Below are positions 41,152-49,567 of a stretch of DNA of 52,687 nucleotides, in pieces; the first letter of the stretch is position 1, and each line of letters opens with the position of its first letter. Below the pieces are notes generated by a model. That model ran no database searches, was not told where the DNA came from, and was given only the letters and a program-made list of their open reading frames with translations. The translations under genes and the position numbers were made by a program. The stretch is from contig JAJYLH010000042.1 of the NCBI GenBank assembly GCA_021787845.1, positions 1-52,687 on the forward strand. The letters run 5' to 3'. The stretch is from Myxococcales bacterium (GTDB lineage Bacteria; Myxococcota; Myxococcia; Myxococcales; JAJYLH01).

Positions 41152-43055
41152 TGAAGCTTAAGCCCGCCGACCCCGAGACCCGCTCGCCGGACCTCGTCGC
41201 CGAGAACATCGAGAAGCTCAAGGCGCTGTTCCCCGAGCTCGTCACCGAGGGCGAGAAGGGCACGGTCCTCAACCTCGACGTGCTCAAGCAGCTCGTGGGC
41301 GACCAGACGGTCACCGACGTCGAGGAGAAGTACGGTCTGAACTGGCACGGAAAGCGACGAGCCCGCCAGCTCGCGCTCACGCCCTCCACCGGCACCCTGC
41401 GGCCCTGCCCCGAGGAGAGCGTCGACTGGGAGAAGACGCAGAACATCATGATCGAGGGCGACAACCTCGAGGTGCTGAAGCTTCTGCAGAAGAGCTACGC
41501 AGGGAAGGTCAAGCTCATCTACATCGACCCGCCGTACAACACCGGCCGCGACTTGCTTTACCCGAACAACTACCAAGACGGAATAAAGACATATCTGGAG
41601 GTGACGCAGCAGACGGAGGGCGGCGCAGCGCTCGTGAGTAACCCGGAAGCGGGAGGCCGGTACCACACCAATTGGCTTAACCTCATGTACGCCCGACTCA
41701 AGGTTGCTCGAGACCTATTGCAGTCCGACGGCGTTCTCATCTGCACGATCGACGAGAACGAGCAGGGCAATCTCGCTTGCCTGCTCAAGGATGTGTTCGA
41801 GGAAGGTTCGTATGATCATGTATGTGTCACGATCGTACACAACCCTCGTGGAGTACAGGGTACCAATTTTTCCTACACTCACGAGTATGCGATATTTGTT
41901 CTGCCGGCAGGAACAAAGGTTATCGCAGATCGGCAGATCCCTCAGGGGGACATTACATGGTCACACCTGAGGAATTGGGGGACGGAGTCGGAACGCGGCG
42001 ATGCGAAGAACTGCTTCTATCCAGTCCTGGTCAAAGACGACCAGATTATCGGTTTTGGAGAGGTCTGCGACGACAGCTTTCATCCCGAGCAGACTGTCCT
42101 GGTCAAGGGGACCTACCACGTATACCCCATCGATCGGAGTGGTGTTGAACGAAAGTGGCGATATGCGCGTCAGTCAGTCGATCGAGTTCGACACCTTCTT
42201 CGCGCTCGCAAGATTTCTGACGGATACGAGATCGAGATTGGCAAAGACTTCGAAACGTACCGAACGGTCTGGACCGATACCCGGTACGATGCGAACGAGT
42301 ACGGCACAAAGATTCTGAAAGCGCTTGTGCCGAACTCGCCATTTACCTTCCCTAAGAGTCTGTGGGCTGTACACGACTGCGTTCAGGCGGTCACCGCCGA
42401 GGACCCCACCGCGATCGTTCTGGACTTCTTCGCCGGCAGCGGGACCACCGGTCACGCAGTATTAGAATACAACAAATCCGATAACGGCAGTCGTCGATAC
42501 ATTCTGGTTCAACTTCCGGAGGTAATCGGTGGTCCCTTCGGCACCATCGCCGATATCACAAAGGAGCGGCTCCGCCGCGCCGGCCAGAAGATCCGCGCCG
42601 AAAACCCGATGTTCGCGGGCGACACGGGCTTCCGGGTCTTCAAGCTCGACAGCACGAACATCCGCGAGTGGGACCCGGCGACCAAGGACCTGGAGAAGGA
42701 CCTCTTCGACCACACGCAGGCCATCAAGGACGACCGCACGGAGCAGGACGTGCTGTACGAGCTACTGCTGAAGCTCGGCCTCGATCTCTGTGTGAAAATC
42801 GAAAAGAAGAAGATCGCCGGCAAGACAGTCCACAGCGTCGGCGGCGGCGTCCTCTTCACCTGCCTCGACAAGAGCATCGCCGTGGCGGACGCCGAGCCGC
42901 TCGCGCTCGGCATCGCGGACTGGCATAGTCAGCTCGCGCCCGAGACCGAGTCGACGTGCGTGTTTCGCGACGCGAGCTTCAAGAACGACGTGGCGAAGAC
43001 GAACCTCGCCGAGATCCTGAAGCAGCACGGCATCGAGAAGGTGCGAAGCCTATGA
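41148..43055 (+). CDS. mod: type III DNA adenine methyltransferase (Mod), beta class
   Basis: The product has 635 residues. The catalytic motif IV IDPPYNTG is at residues 126-133 (D127). The AdoMet motif DFFAGSGTTG lies at residue 426, after the target recognition domain, which is the beta-class order expected for type III Mod. The C-terminus (RTEQDVLYELLLKLGLDLCV and onward) is a Res-interaction-like region. It methylates N6-adenine on one strand and also guides Res. The middle, about 41800-42540, has clearly lower GC than both flanks: 41821-41940 counts 59 of 120 G/C against 39 of 60 for 41401-41460. This suggests that the recognition domain was exchanged. ATG 41148 overlaps the previous stop. 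Confidence 0.95.
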   Translation: MMKLKPADPETRSPDLVAENIEKLKALFPELVTEGEKGTVLNLDVLKQLVGDQTVTDVEEKYGLNWHGKRRARQLALTPSTGTLRPCPEESVDWEKTQNIMIEGDNLEVLKLLQKSYAGKVKLIYIDPPYNTGRDLLYPNNYQDGIKTYLEVTQQTEGGAALVSNPEAGGRYHTNWLNLMYARLKVARDLLQSDGVLICTIDENEQGNLACLLKDVFEEGSYDHVCVTIVHNPRGVQGTNFSYTHEYAIFVLPAGTKVIADRQIPQGDITWSHLRNWGTESERGDAKNCFYPVLVKDDQIIGFGEVCDDSFHPEQTVLVKGTYHVYPIDRSGVERKWRYARQSVDRVRHLLRARKISDGYEIEIGKDFETYRTVWTDTRYDANEYGTKILKALVPNSPFTFPKSLWAVHDCVQAVTAEDPTAIVLDFFAGSGTTGHAVLEYNKSDNGSRRYILVQLPEVIGGPFGTIADITKERLRRAGQKIRAENPMFAGDTGFRVFKLDSTNIREWDPATKDLEKDLFDHTQAIKDDRTEQDVLYELLLKLGLDLCVKIEKKKIAGKTVHSVGGGVLFTCLDKSIAVADAEPLALGIADWHSQLAPETESTCVFRDASFKNDVAKTNLAEILKQHGIEKVRSL

Positions 43056-44071
43056 GCGAGGTCGGACAGTTCATCGTCTACCGGACCGAGGACGGCCGCG
43101 CGCGCATCGAGTGCCGGTTCGAGGGCGGGTCGCTCTGGCTCTCCCAGGCCGGGATCGCCGAGCTGTTCCAGACCACACCACAGAACGTCACGCAGCACCT
43201 GAAAGCCGTCTACGCGGAGGGCGAGCTCGTCGAGGAGGGAACTTGTAAGCCGTACTTACAGGTTCGAACCGAGGGGGCCCGGACCGTCCGTCGGCAGGTG
43301 CTCCACTACTCCCTCGAGGCGATCCTCGCGGTCGGTTACCGGGTCCGGTCGCCCCGAGGCACGCAGTTCCGGCAATGGGCGACCGAGCGGCTGCGCGAGT
43401 ACCTGACCAAGGGCTTCGCTCTCGACGACGAGCGACTGAAGAACGACGGCCAGCCCTCATACTTCGAGGAGCTGCTCGCCCGCATCCGGGACATCCGTTC
43501 GTCGGAGAAGGTGTTCTATCGGAAGGTGCTCGACATCTACGGCGAGGCGGTCGACTACGATTCAAGGTCCGAGGTGTCGAAGCGCTTCTTCGCGACGGTG
43601 CAGAACAAGCTGCACTGGGCGGCCCATGGTCACACGGCCGCGGAGGTGGTCGCTGCCCGCGCCGACGCCACGAAGCCGAACATGGGGCTGACGAGCTTCA
43701 CCGGAGCGACGCCGCGTCGTTCCGAGGTGACGGTCGCGAAGAACTTCCTGAGCGCGGACGAGCTCGATACGCTCAACCGCATCGTCACGGCCTACCTCGA
43801 GTTTGCGGAGCTCCAGGCGAAGCAGCGAAAGCCGACGACGATGGCGATGTACGCCGCCAAGCTCGACGACTTCCTCCGCCTCGGCGACCGCGAGGTGCTC
43901 ACGCACAAGGGCAAGGTGTCGCAGGAAGAGGCCAGGGAGCTCGCCGAGGAGCAGTACGACCTGTATCGCCGCGAGCGCGACGCGCTGCCGACCCGAGTCG
44001 ACCGAGACATGGCGCGCGCCCTCGAAGAGGCGGTCGCGAAGGTTCCGCGGAAGAAAGGGAAGAACCGATGA
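43052..44071 (+). CDS. RhuM family protein
   Basis: The product has 339 residues. IVYRTEDGRARIECRFEGGS, LWLSQAGIAELFQTTPQNV and QHLKAVYAEGEL are the RhuM start; YSLEAILAVGYRVRSPRGTQ, FRQWATERLREYLTKGFALD and DERLKN follow. AAELFVVRADATKPNMGLT-like text (AAEVVAARADATKPNMGLTS) and a C-terminal helical region also match the family. RhuM was named as a Salmonella pathogenicity-island protein but is common beside restriction-modification genes. It has a winged-helix-like N-terminus and may act in regulation or in the Mod-Res complex. It overlaps both neighbours (ATGA), so it is an integral operon member. Confidence 0.9.
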   Translation: MSEVGQFIVYRTEDGRARIECRFEGGSLWLSQAGIAELFQTTPQNVTQHLKAVYAEGELVEEGTCKPYLQVRTEGARTVRRQVLHYSLEAILAVGYRVRSPRGTQFRQWATERLREYLTKGFALDDERLKNDGQPSYFEELLARIRDIRSSEKVFYRKVLDIYGEAVDYDSRSEVSKRFFATVQNKLHWAAHGHTAAEVVAARADATKPNMGLTSFTGATPRRSEVTVAKNFLSADELDTLNRIVTAYLEFAELQAKQRKPTTMAMYAAKLDDFLRLGDREVLTHKGKVSQEEARELAEEQYDLYRRERDALPTRVDRDMARALEEAVAKVPRKKGKNR

Positions 44072-47000
44072 AGCTGCACTTCGAGTCGGACCTCCCGTAC
44101 CAGAAGGACGCCGTCGCGGCCATCTGCGACCTGTTTCGCGGACAGGAGACGGGGCGGACCGAGTTCACGGTGCTCCGCGCGGGGCAGGACACGCAGCAAG
44201 GGCTCGCGTTCAACGGCAACGACCTCGGCATCGGCAACCGGCTGAAGCTGCTCGACGACGAGCTCTTGAAGAACCTCAACGAGGTGCAGCTCCGCAACGC
44301 GCTCGAGCCGACGCAGAAGCTCGCTTCCGGGGACTTCACCGTCGAGATGGAGACCGGCACCGGCAAGACCTACGTGTACCTGCGGACCATCTTCGAGCTG
44401 AACAAGAAGTACGGGTTCACGAAGTTCGTCATCGTCGTGCCGTCGGTCGCCATCCGCGAAGGCGTCGCCAAGACGCTGGAGATGACGAAGGACCACTTCT
44501 GCGGTCTCTACGCCGGTGCCCCCTACGACTGGTTCGTCTACGACTCGTCCGAGCTCGGGACGGTCCGCGACTTCGCGACGAGCCCGCACATCCGGGTCAT
44601 GGTCGTGACCGTTGGCGCGATCAACAAGTTCGGTGACGAAGAGGAGGCCGCGGCGGAGGAGGCGGACGAGGCGAAGCGGAAGGAGAAGTCGAAGAACGTG
44701 ATGTACCGCGCGAGCGAGAAGACGAGCGGCGAAAAGCCCATCGACCTCATCCGCGCGACGCAGCCGATTCTGATCGTCGACGAGCCGCAGAGCGTCGACG
44801 GCGGTCTCGAAGGACGCGGCCGCCAGGCTCTCTCTCGGATGAACCCGCTCTGCACCCTGCGCTATTCGGCGACCCACGTCGACAAGCACCACATGGTCTA
44901 TCGGCTCGACGCGGTGGACGCCTACGAGCGCCGTCTGGTGAAGCAGATCGAGGTCGCGGCGGGGACCATCGAGCAGGCCCACAACAAGCCCTACGTGCGG
45001 CTCGTATCGACGAGGAACCAGCGCGGAGCGATCACTGCGACCGTCGAGCTGGACAAGAGGACGCCGACCGGAGCGGTGCAGCGCACGACGGTCGTCCTCC
45101 AGGACGGGGACGACCTCGAGCAGACCACCGGACGCGCCGTCTACCGCAACCTCCGCATCGGCGAGATCCGCACCGGCAAGGGCCAGCAGTTCGTCGAGCT
45201 GAGGGTGCCGGGCGATGTGGTCTACCTGCGCCCCGGGGAGGCGTACGGCGACGTCGAGCCGCTCGCGCTGCAGAGGGAGCTGATTCGCCGGACGATCAAG
45301 GAGCACCTCGACAAGGAGCGGCTGCTACGCCCGCGCGGCATCAAGGTTCTGAGCCTCTTCTTCATCGATGCGGTGAACAAGTACCGGCTGTACGACGCCG
45401 ACGGCAACCCGCAGATGGGCGAGTACGCGCGTCTCTTCGAGGAGGAATACGCGCGCTGGGCGAAGCATCCCGACTACGTGACGCTGTTCAAGGAGGTGGA
45501 CCTGCACCATGCGGCCCACGAGGTGCATGGCGGCTACTTCTCCATCGACAAGAAGAAAATCGCCGGCAAGCAGGTCGAGGTGGTGAAGGACACATCCGGC
45601 AGCACGAAGGCCGACGACGACACCTACGCGCTGATCATGAAGGACAAGGAGCGGCTGCTAAGCCTGGAGACGCCGCTCAAGTTCATCTTCAGCCACTCGG
45701 CGCTGCGCGAGGGCTGGGACAACCCGAACGTCTTCCAGATCTGCACGCTGCGCGAGATTCGTACCGAAGGCGAGCGACGTCAGACCATCGGCCGCGGCCT
45801 GCGCATCTGCGTGAACCAGCAGGGCGAGCGCGTGCGCGGCTTCGACGTGAACACGCTGACGGTCATCGCGAACGAGAGCTACGAGGAGTTCGCCGAGAAC
45901 CTGCAGAAGGAGATTGAAAAGGACACGGACATCCGGTTCGGCGTGGTTCAGACGTACCAGTTCGCCGCCATTCCCGTGCCCGGGACGGACGGCGTCGCCC
46001 CGCTCGGAGTCGAGCGGTCGAAGGAGGTGTGGGAACACCTTCACGAGAAGGGCTACATCGACGCGCACGGCCGGGTGCAGGACGCGCTGCGCCGGGCGCT
46101 CCATGAGAACCACGTCTCCGTGCCGGCCGGGTTCGAGGCGCAGCGGCAAGCGATCATGGCCGTCTTAGAAAAGCTCGCCGGCAAGCTGAACGTCAAGAAC
46201 GCCGACGAGCGGCGCCGGGTCCCCACGCGGCGAGCGGTGCTCGACAGCCCCGATTTCAAGGAGCTGTGGGAGCGCATCAAGCACAAGACGACGTATCGGG
46301 TGCACTTCGACAACGACAAGCTGCTCGCCGACTGCACGAAGGCGCTGCGGGCGATGCCGCCGGTGACCCGCACCCGGCTCGAGTGGCGCAAGGCCGATGT
46401 GAAGATCGGAAAGGGCGGCGTCGACATCGAGGAGCAGGACCACGGGGCGGAGACGCGCGTGCTCAACGAGTCGGACGTCCTCCTGCCCGACCTTTTGACG
46501 AACCTCCAGGACCGCACGCAGCTCACCCGGCGCAGCCTCTACACCATCCTCACGCAGAGCGGCCGCCTCGGCGACTTCCGCAAGAACCCGCAGCAGTTCC
46601 TCGACGAGGCGGCGAAAGCCGTCAACCGCTGCAAGCAAATCGCAATCGTAGAGGGCATCAAGTACGAGCGCCTCGGGAGCGACGCGTACTACGCCCAGGA
46701 GCTGTTCGAGAGCGAGGAGCTGAATGCCTACCTGAAGGAATCGCTCGAGAGCCGCAAGTCGGTCTACGAGCGGGTGCGCTACGACTCGAACGTCGAGCGG
46801 GACTTCGCCGAAGGGCTCGAGAAGAACGACGCGGTGAAGGTCTACGCGAAGCTGCCGGGCTGGTTCCAGGTGAAGACGCCGCTCGGGAACTACAACCCGG
46901 ACTGGGCGGTGCTCATTACGACCGACGAAGGCGAGCGACTGTATTTCGTCGTCGAGACGAAGGACACGCTCTCGATCGAAGCGCTGCGCGACACCGAGCG

Positions 47001-47109
47001 TGCCAAGATCGCCTGCGGCGAGAAGCACTTCGCGGCCCTGGAGTCGGGCACGCGCTACGTCGTGGGGCGGACCGTGGAAGAGCTCCTGGCGGCGCACGTG
47101 ACCACCTGA
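44068..47109 (+). CDS. res: type III restriction enzyme, Res subunit
   Basis: The product has 1013 residues. Helicase motif I METGTGKTYV is near residues 94-103, motif II VDEPQ (D238), motif III LRYSATH, and motif VI QTIGRGLRI starts at residue 572. The C-terminal PD-(D/E)xK nuclease is complete: NPDW (D945) and VVETKD (E963, K965). With Mod it translocates or slides from asymmetric unmethylated sites and cleaves DNA about 25 bp away. All motifs are intact, so the enzyme is probably active. It is the last gene of the seven-gene operon; no strong terminator is seen in the 150 bases after its stop. Confidence 0.95.
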   Translation: MKLHFESDLPYQKDAVAAICDLFRGQETGRTEFTVLRAGQDTQQGLAFNGNDLGIGNRLKLLDDELLKNLNEVQLRNALEPTQKLASGDFTVEMETGTGKTYVYLRTIFELNKKYGFTKFVIVVPSVAIREGVAKTLEMTKDHFCGLYAGAPYDWFVYDSSELGTVRDFATSPHIRVMVVTVGAINKFGDEEEAAAEEADEAKRKEKSKNVMYRASEKTSGEKPIDLIRATQPILIVDEPQSVDGGLEGRGRQALSRMNPLCTLRYSATHVDKHHMVYRLDAVDAYERRLVKQIEVAAGTIEQAHNKPYVRLVSTRNQRGAITATVELDKRTPTGAVQRTTVVLQDGDDLEQTTGRAVYRNLRIGEIRTGKGQQFVELRVPGDVVYLRPGEAYGDVEPLALQRELIRRTIKEHLDKERLLRPRGIKVLSLFFIDAVNKYRLYDADGNPQMGEYARLFEEEYARWAKHPDYVTLFKEVDLHHAAHEVHGGYFSIDKKKIAGKQVEVVKDTSGSTKADDDTYALIMKDKERLLSLETPLKFIFSHSALREGWDNPNVFQICTLREIRTEGERRQTIGRGLRICVNQQGERVRGFDVNTLTVIANESYEEFAENLQKEIEKDTDIRFGVVQTYQFAAIPVPGTDGVAPLGVERSKEVWEHLHEKGYIDAHGRVQDALRRALHENHVSVPAGFEAQRQAIMAVLEKLAGKLNVKNADERRRVPTRRAVLDSPDFKELWERIKHKTTYRVHFDNDKLLADCTKALRAMPPVTRTRLEWRKADVKIGKGGVDIEEQDHGAETRVLNESDVLLPDLLTNLQDRTQLTRRSLYTILTQSGRLGDFRKNPQQFLDEAAKAVNRCKQIAIVEGIKYERLGSDAYYAQELFESEELNAYLKESLESRKSVYERVRYDSNVERDFAEGLEKNDAVKVYAKLPGWFQVKTPLGNYNPDWAVLITTDEGERLYFVVETKDTLSIEALRDTERAKIACGEKHFAALESGTRYVVGRTVEELLAAHVTT

Positions 47110-47268
47110 GGGAACTGTCCGCCGGACCGGACCCGAGCACGGGCGGCTGTTCGAGGACGTGGAGGGGTGTGCATCTCGTCCACGAACCCGCCGAGCTGAT
47201 GTCGTTCGGGCTCCGCGAGACTTCGGACTCTCCGACAGAATCTGTGCGTGGAAAGCACCTCGCGGGAA

Positions 47269-47292
47269 GCCGGACACGTGAGTTTCCGGGTT
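47269..47292 (+). repeat. CCGGACAC hairpin repeat (diverged copy)
   Basis: CCGGACAC-GTGA-GTTTCCGG, with one mismatch in the stem, embedded in AAGCCGGACACGTGAGTTTC. It matches the end of the 29175-29350 element and the copy at 13296. It lies in the 754-bp gap 47110-47863, which contains no gene I can support. Confidence 0.5.
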
Positions 47293-47317
47293 GTCTCGCC
47301 CGTATTGATCGTTGCGA

Positions 47318-47479
47318 CTTGCTTATCGGGTTGACCGCACCTCCCTCGAATTCCCGGCCGCTCGTCCTGAGCGCAGTCGAAGGACGGGCGGTTTCCGCTT
47401 CACCGCGCTCGTCCCTCGACTGCGCTCGGGATGAGCGGCATTGCCCCCGTGGCCTGGTGTGGTGAACCCGATAAGCAGT
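47318..47479 (+). mobile_element. MITE-like element downstream of the defence operon, with 9-bp target duplication
   Basis: Terminal inverted repeats: left TGCTTATCGGGTTGACCGCA (from 47320), right end reading TGCTTATCGGGTTCACCACA on the minus strand (47477 inwards). TCGTTGCGA occurs at 47309-47317 and again at 47480-47488, directly outside the element, consistent with a 9-bp target-site duplication. The interior holds a GTCCTGAGCGCAGTCGAAGGAC-like stem in two opposed copies and no coding frame. It has the same length class and orientation as 35074-35231. Confidence 0.7.
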
Positions 47480-47481
47480 TC

Positions 47482-47612
47482 GTTGCGAAAGTAGTCGCAG
47501 TCGGAGTCTCGTGGCACAGGCGTCCCCGCCTGTGAAAGCCACAACGAAGGCTACACGGGCGGGGACGCCCGTGCCACGACTGATGATGCGAGGTGCAGAT
47601 ACTTTCGCGACG
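47482..47612. mobile_element. about 131-bp inverted-repeat element, probable insertion target of the preceding MITE
   Basis: CGTTGCGAAAGTA at the left is mirrored by TACTTTCGCGACG at the right, with one mismatch. Inside, GTGGCACAGGCGTCCCCGCC and its partner GGGCGGGGACGCCCGTGCCA form a second inverted pair (47511-47534 and 47554-47578). Its left end overlaps the target duplication of the 47318-47479 element, so that MITE seems to have inserted at its edge. No protein is encoded. Bases 47613-47863 show nothing else. Confidence 0.55.
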
Positions 47613-47863
47613 ATTAATAACACGCACAGATTCCCTCGGAGAGCCCGAAAAGCTGGTGCGCGATGTCGCGCAGCTCGCGGGTCCGAACGGTTGCACCTCG
47701 CGCGCGTTCGGCCAATCTATGGAGCCCAAATGAGCAGTTGCCACAGGTCCAAGTTCGAGGCTGGCACCGAGGCCCGCCCCGCGCGAACGGGTGGATGAAC
47801 GCGCGTCCGGGGCCAGAGCTCGGCGCCGCCGCCATCACTCCGACCGCGGAGGGCAAAGCGCGC

Positions 47864-48393
47864 TCAGTGAGACAAGAGAAGATCCCCTTCGACCTCGACA
47901 CCCAACGAGAATTCGAGATACCCTGACGGTCCCGCTGGATAGTGATAGTAAGGCGTCCCATCGTCGGCGTAACAGCTCTCGGAGTCCCCGCCACAGTCGA
48001 AGTAGGCGTTCATCCACCAGTCGAATCCCACGAGCAGGCCGACCCGCACCGGACCCGAGATCCAGCGCGGCCCCGCGCGAAGTCGAACCGTGAGGCCACC
48101 CGAGGGTTGATAGATCTCGATGATCGCGTCATCGCTCGGCGACGCTTCGTCGAGCTGCCCGAATCCGATCCCTCCGGAGATTGAGAAGACCAACCCCTTC
48201 CCGCCGAAGTCGCCTCCGACCTCCGGGATGACCGACCAACCGGGCACGGCGCCGTGCCGCCATGGGCCCAGCGCGTACTGCGCGCGCGCGACCGCCCGAG
48301 CGCGACATCCCTGTCGCGGATGCGCTCGCCGGCCATCGGCGTGCGCAGGGGAAGGTTCTCGGAAATCGGCTCATCCGTTCGGTCGCCCAACAT
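47864..48393 (-). pseudogene. outer-membrane-type protein gene broken at a CG dinucleotide tract
   Basis: ATG 48393, with GGAGAG before it, opens MLGDRTDEPISENLPLRTPM and then AGERIRDRDVALGRSRA. At the (CG)5 run 48281-48290 the frame is lost. Two bases fewer would continue as QYALGPWRHGAVPGWSVIPE, GDFGGKGLVFSISGGIGFG, GPVRVGLLVGFDWWMNAYFD and a strand-rich end. The joined product, about 176 residues, looks like a small beta-barrel or beta-sandwich exported protein, though no signal peptide is seen at this start. The break is either a real slipped-strand mutation or an assembly indel. Confidence 0.5.
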
Positions 48394-48929
48394 GGTGCTC
48401 TCTCCGACTCCGACCGAGTGCGCTCGAGTGCTCCCGGAACATGATCGAGCTTCGGAAGCCTGCGAAACACATGCCAGGCCGTGAGCGTGATGCGAAGGCA
48501 CGCGCCAGGCATCCGACACCGCACCGGAGGACGCTCATGGCTCGGCGCCGCCATCCCCGAGGCCCGAAAGCGTCGGGCATCGGACAAGCGAGTCGCTGTC
48601 GAGGTCTTCCGCCGGGGTGCGGACTTCTTCCGGACCGCTGCGAGGGTTTTTCCGGAGGGGTTCCGTCCAGGCCGACCTCATGCGCCGGTCGCAGCGGGAT
48701 CCGGCCTACCGCGCGGGCGGGCCCGGTCGGTCCGTTCTCGAATTTCGAACGTTTTCAACGCGTTGCCGCCCCAGCGATACGCCGCGCGCGCCTCGACGAG
48801 CCAACGCACCCGGCCGAACGTCGCGTCCGACAGCCGCTCCGCGAGTGCCGCCTCCGGCACTCTCCCGCGCCCGCAGGTCCATGTCGAACTCCGGCGCCTG
48901 CGAGCCCGCCCGCGCCGCCGCCGCCAAGC
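48394..48929. other. gap without a supported gene
   Basis: Several long frames are open here in both directions, but their products are Arg/Pro/Ala-rich with no domain. No promoter, terminator or repeat stood out. It is probably decayed DNA between two remnants. Confidence 0.4.
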
Positions 48930-49136
48930 GATTGGTGCGTTCTCTTCGTTACCCTCGGCCGCCACGACTACCGGAACCACCTGGACCACGACAAGCTGAC
49001 GATGGAGGGCAACGACAGCGACGAGTCGGTGAACCAGTGGCTCCTCGACAGCAAGTCCGCCGGGCACCGGGTTGGCCTCCTCCTGCGCGACCACGACGAC
49101 CAGCCGTTCACCTACTTCGGCGAGGTCACGGGATGA
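48930..49136 (+). pseudogene. C-terminal remnant of a DUF3427-like helicase/nuclease protein
   Basis: The frame reads DWCVLFVTLGRHDYRNHLDH, DKLTMEGNDSDESVNQWLLD, HRVGLLLRDHDDQPFTYFGE and then VTG-stop. This resembles the end of DUF3427 proteins (LF-TL-K--Y, W-S---T---S-----I, --LFVR------PF-YLG-V). The upstream part of the frame is Arg/Pro-rich and lacks the domain, so only the tail remains. DUF3427 proteins are usually fused to PLD-like helicases in defence islands, in keeping with the neighbourhood. Confidence 0.4.
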
Positions 49137-49218
49137 CCCTCCAAGTTGCCAAGGCGGTAGCTCGCGCATCTTTCGCGCCTTCGAGGAGCTGCGACCAGCT
49201 CTGGAGGATGGTGAGCAA

Positions 49219-49239
49219 CCGTAGTGCGCTGCACTACGG
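49219..49239. other. perfect 9-bp hairpin
   Basis: CCGTAGTGC-GCT-GCACTACGG, a perfect stem with a 3-nt loop, lies between the DUF3427-like remnant and the RHS fragment. There is no T tract. The remaining bases of 49137-49373 show no gene. Confidence 0.5.
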
Positions 49240-49373
49240 GGTCTTTCGGGCTGTTGACATCAGACCGGTCACACCGAAGAAGTCTTCGCGATGACCTGCG
49301 CGCGCGTTGTCAGTCGACGATGCGAACGCACGCGGAATGTCGCTCGAAGTTCTTGGCGACGTGCTGACGATAA

Positions 49374-49556
49374 GACCCGGACGGCGACGGGAACGTGACG
49401 AAGTTCGACTACGACACGCTCTGGCGGCTCGTGGCGACGACCGACGCGCTGGGGAACTTGCAGCGTACCGACTACGACGCGGAAGGCCGGGTAACGGCGA
49501 AGATCGACGCGGCTGGACATCGGACGGAAATCGCGTATGATGCGGCCGGAGGCTGA
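49374..49556 (+). pseudogene. 5' RHS/YD-repeat fragment in a different frame from the following RHS ORF
   Basis: After the in-frame stop at 49371-49373 the frame reads DPDGDGNVTKFDYDTLWRLV, TTDALGNLQRTDYDAEGRVT and AAGHRTEIAYDAAGG, then stops at 49554-49556. These are YD repeats. The second RHS copy reads GCGGCCGGGAGGCTGAGC here, while this copy has one G fewer (49548-49553), which shifts the frame. The repeats start abruptly, so the 5' part of the gene has been lost. Confidence 0.75.
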
Positions 49557-49567
49557 GCGAGACGACG

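Noticed and set aside
43255-43275. GGTTCGAACC as a tRNA T-loop
   Set aside because: It lies inside the RhuM coding frame and no cloverleaf can be formed around it. No tRNA or rRNA was found in the window.
35074-47479. Calling the defence operon a proven composite transposon
   Set aside because: No transposase is linked, the interiors of the two flanking elements differ and only the right one shows a target duplication. It is kept as a hypothesis in the findings.
48678-49169. Minus-strand frame of 163 codons with some protein-like text (GRVRWLVEARAAYRWGGNAL)
   Set aside because: No domain, no start signal and strong Arg/Val bias in the rest. The plus strand carries a better DUF3427-like match at its end.
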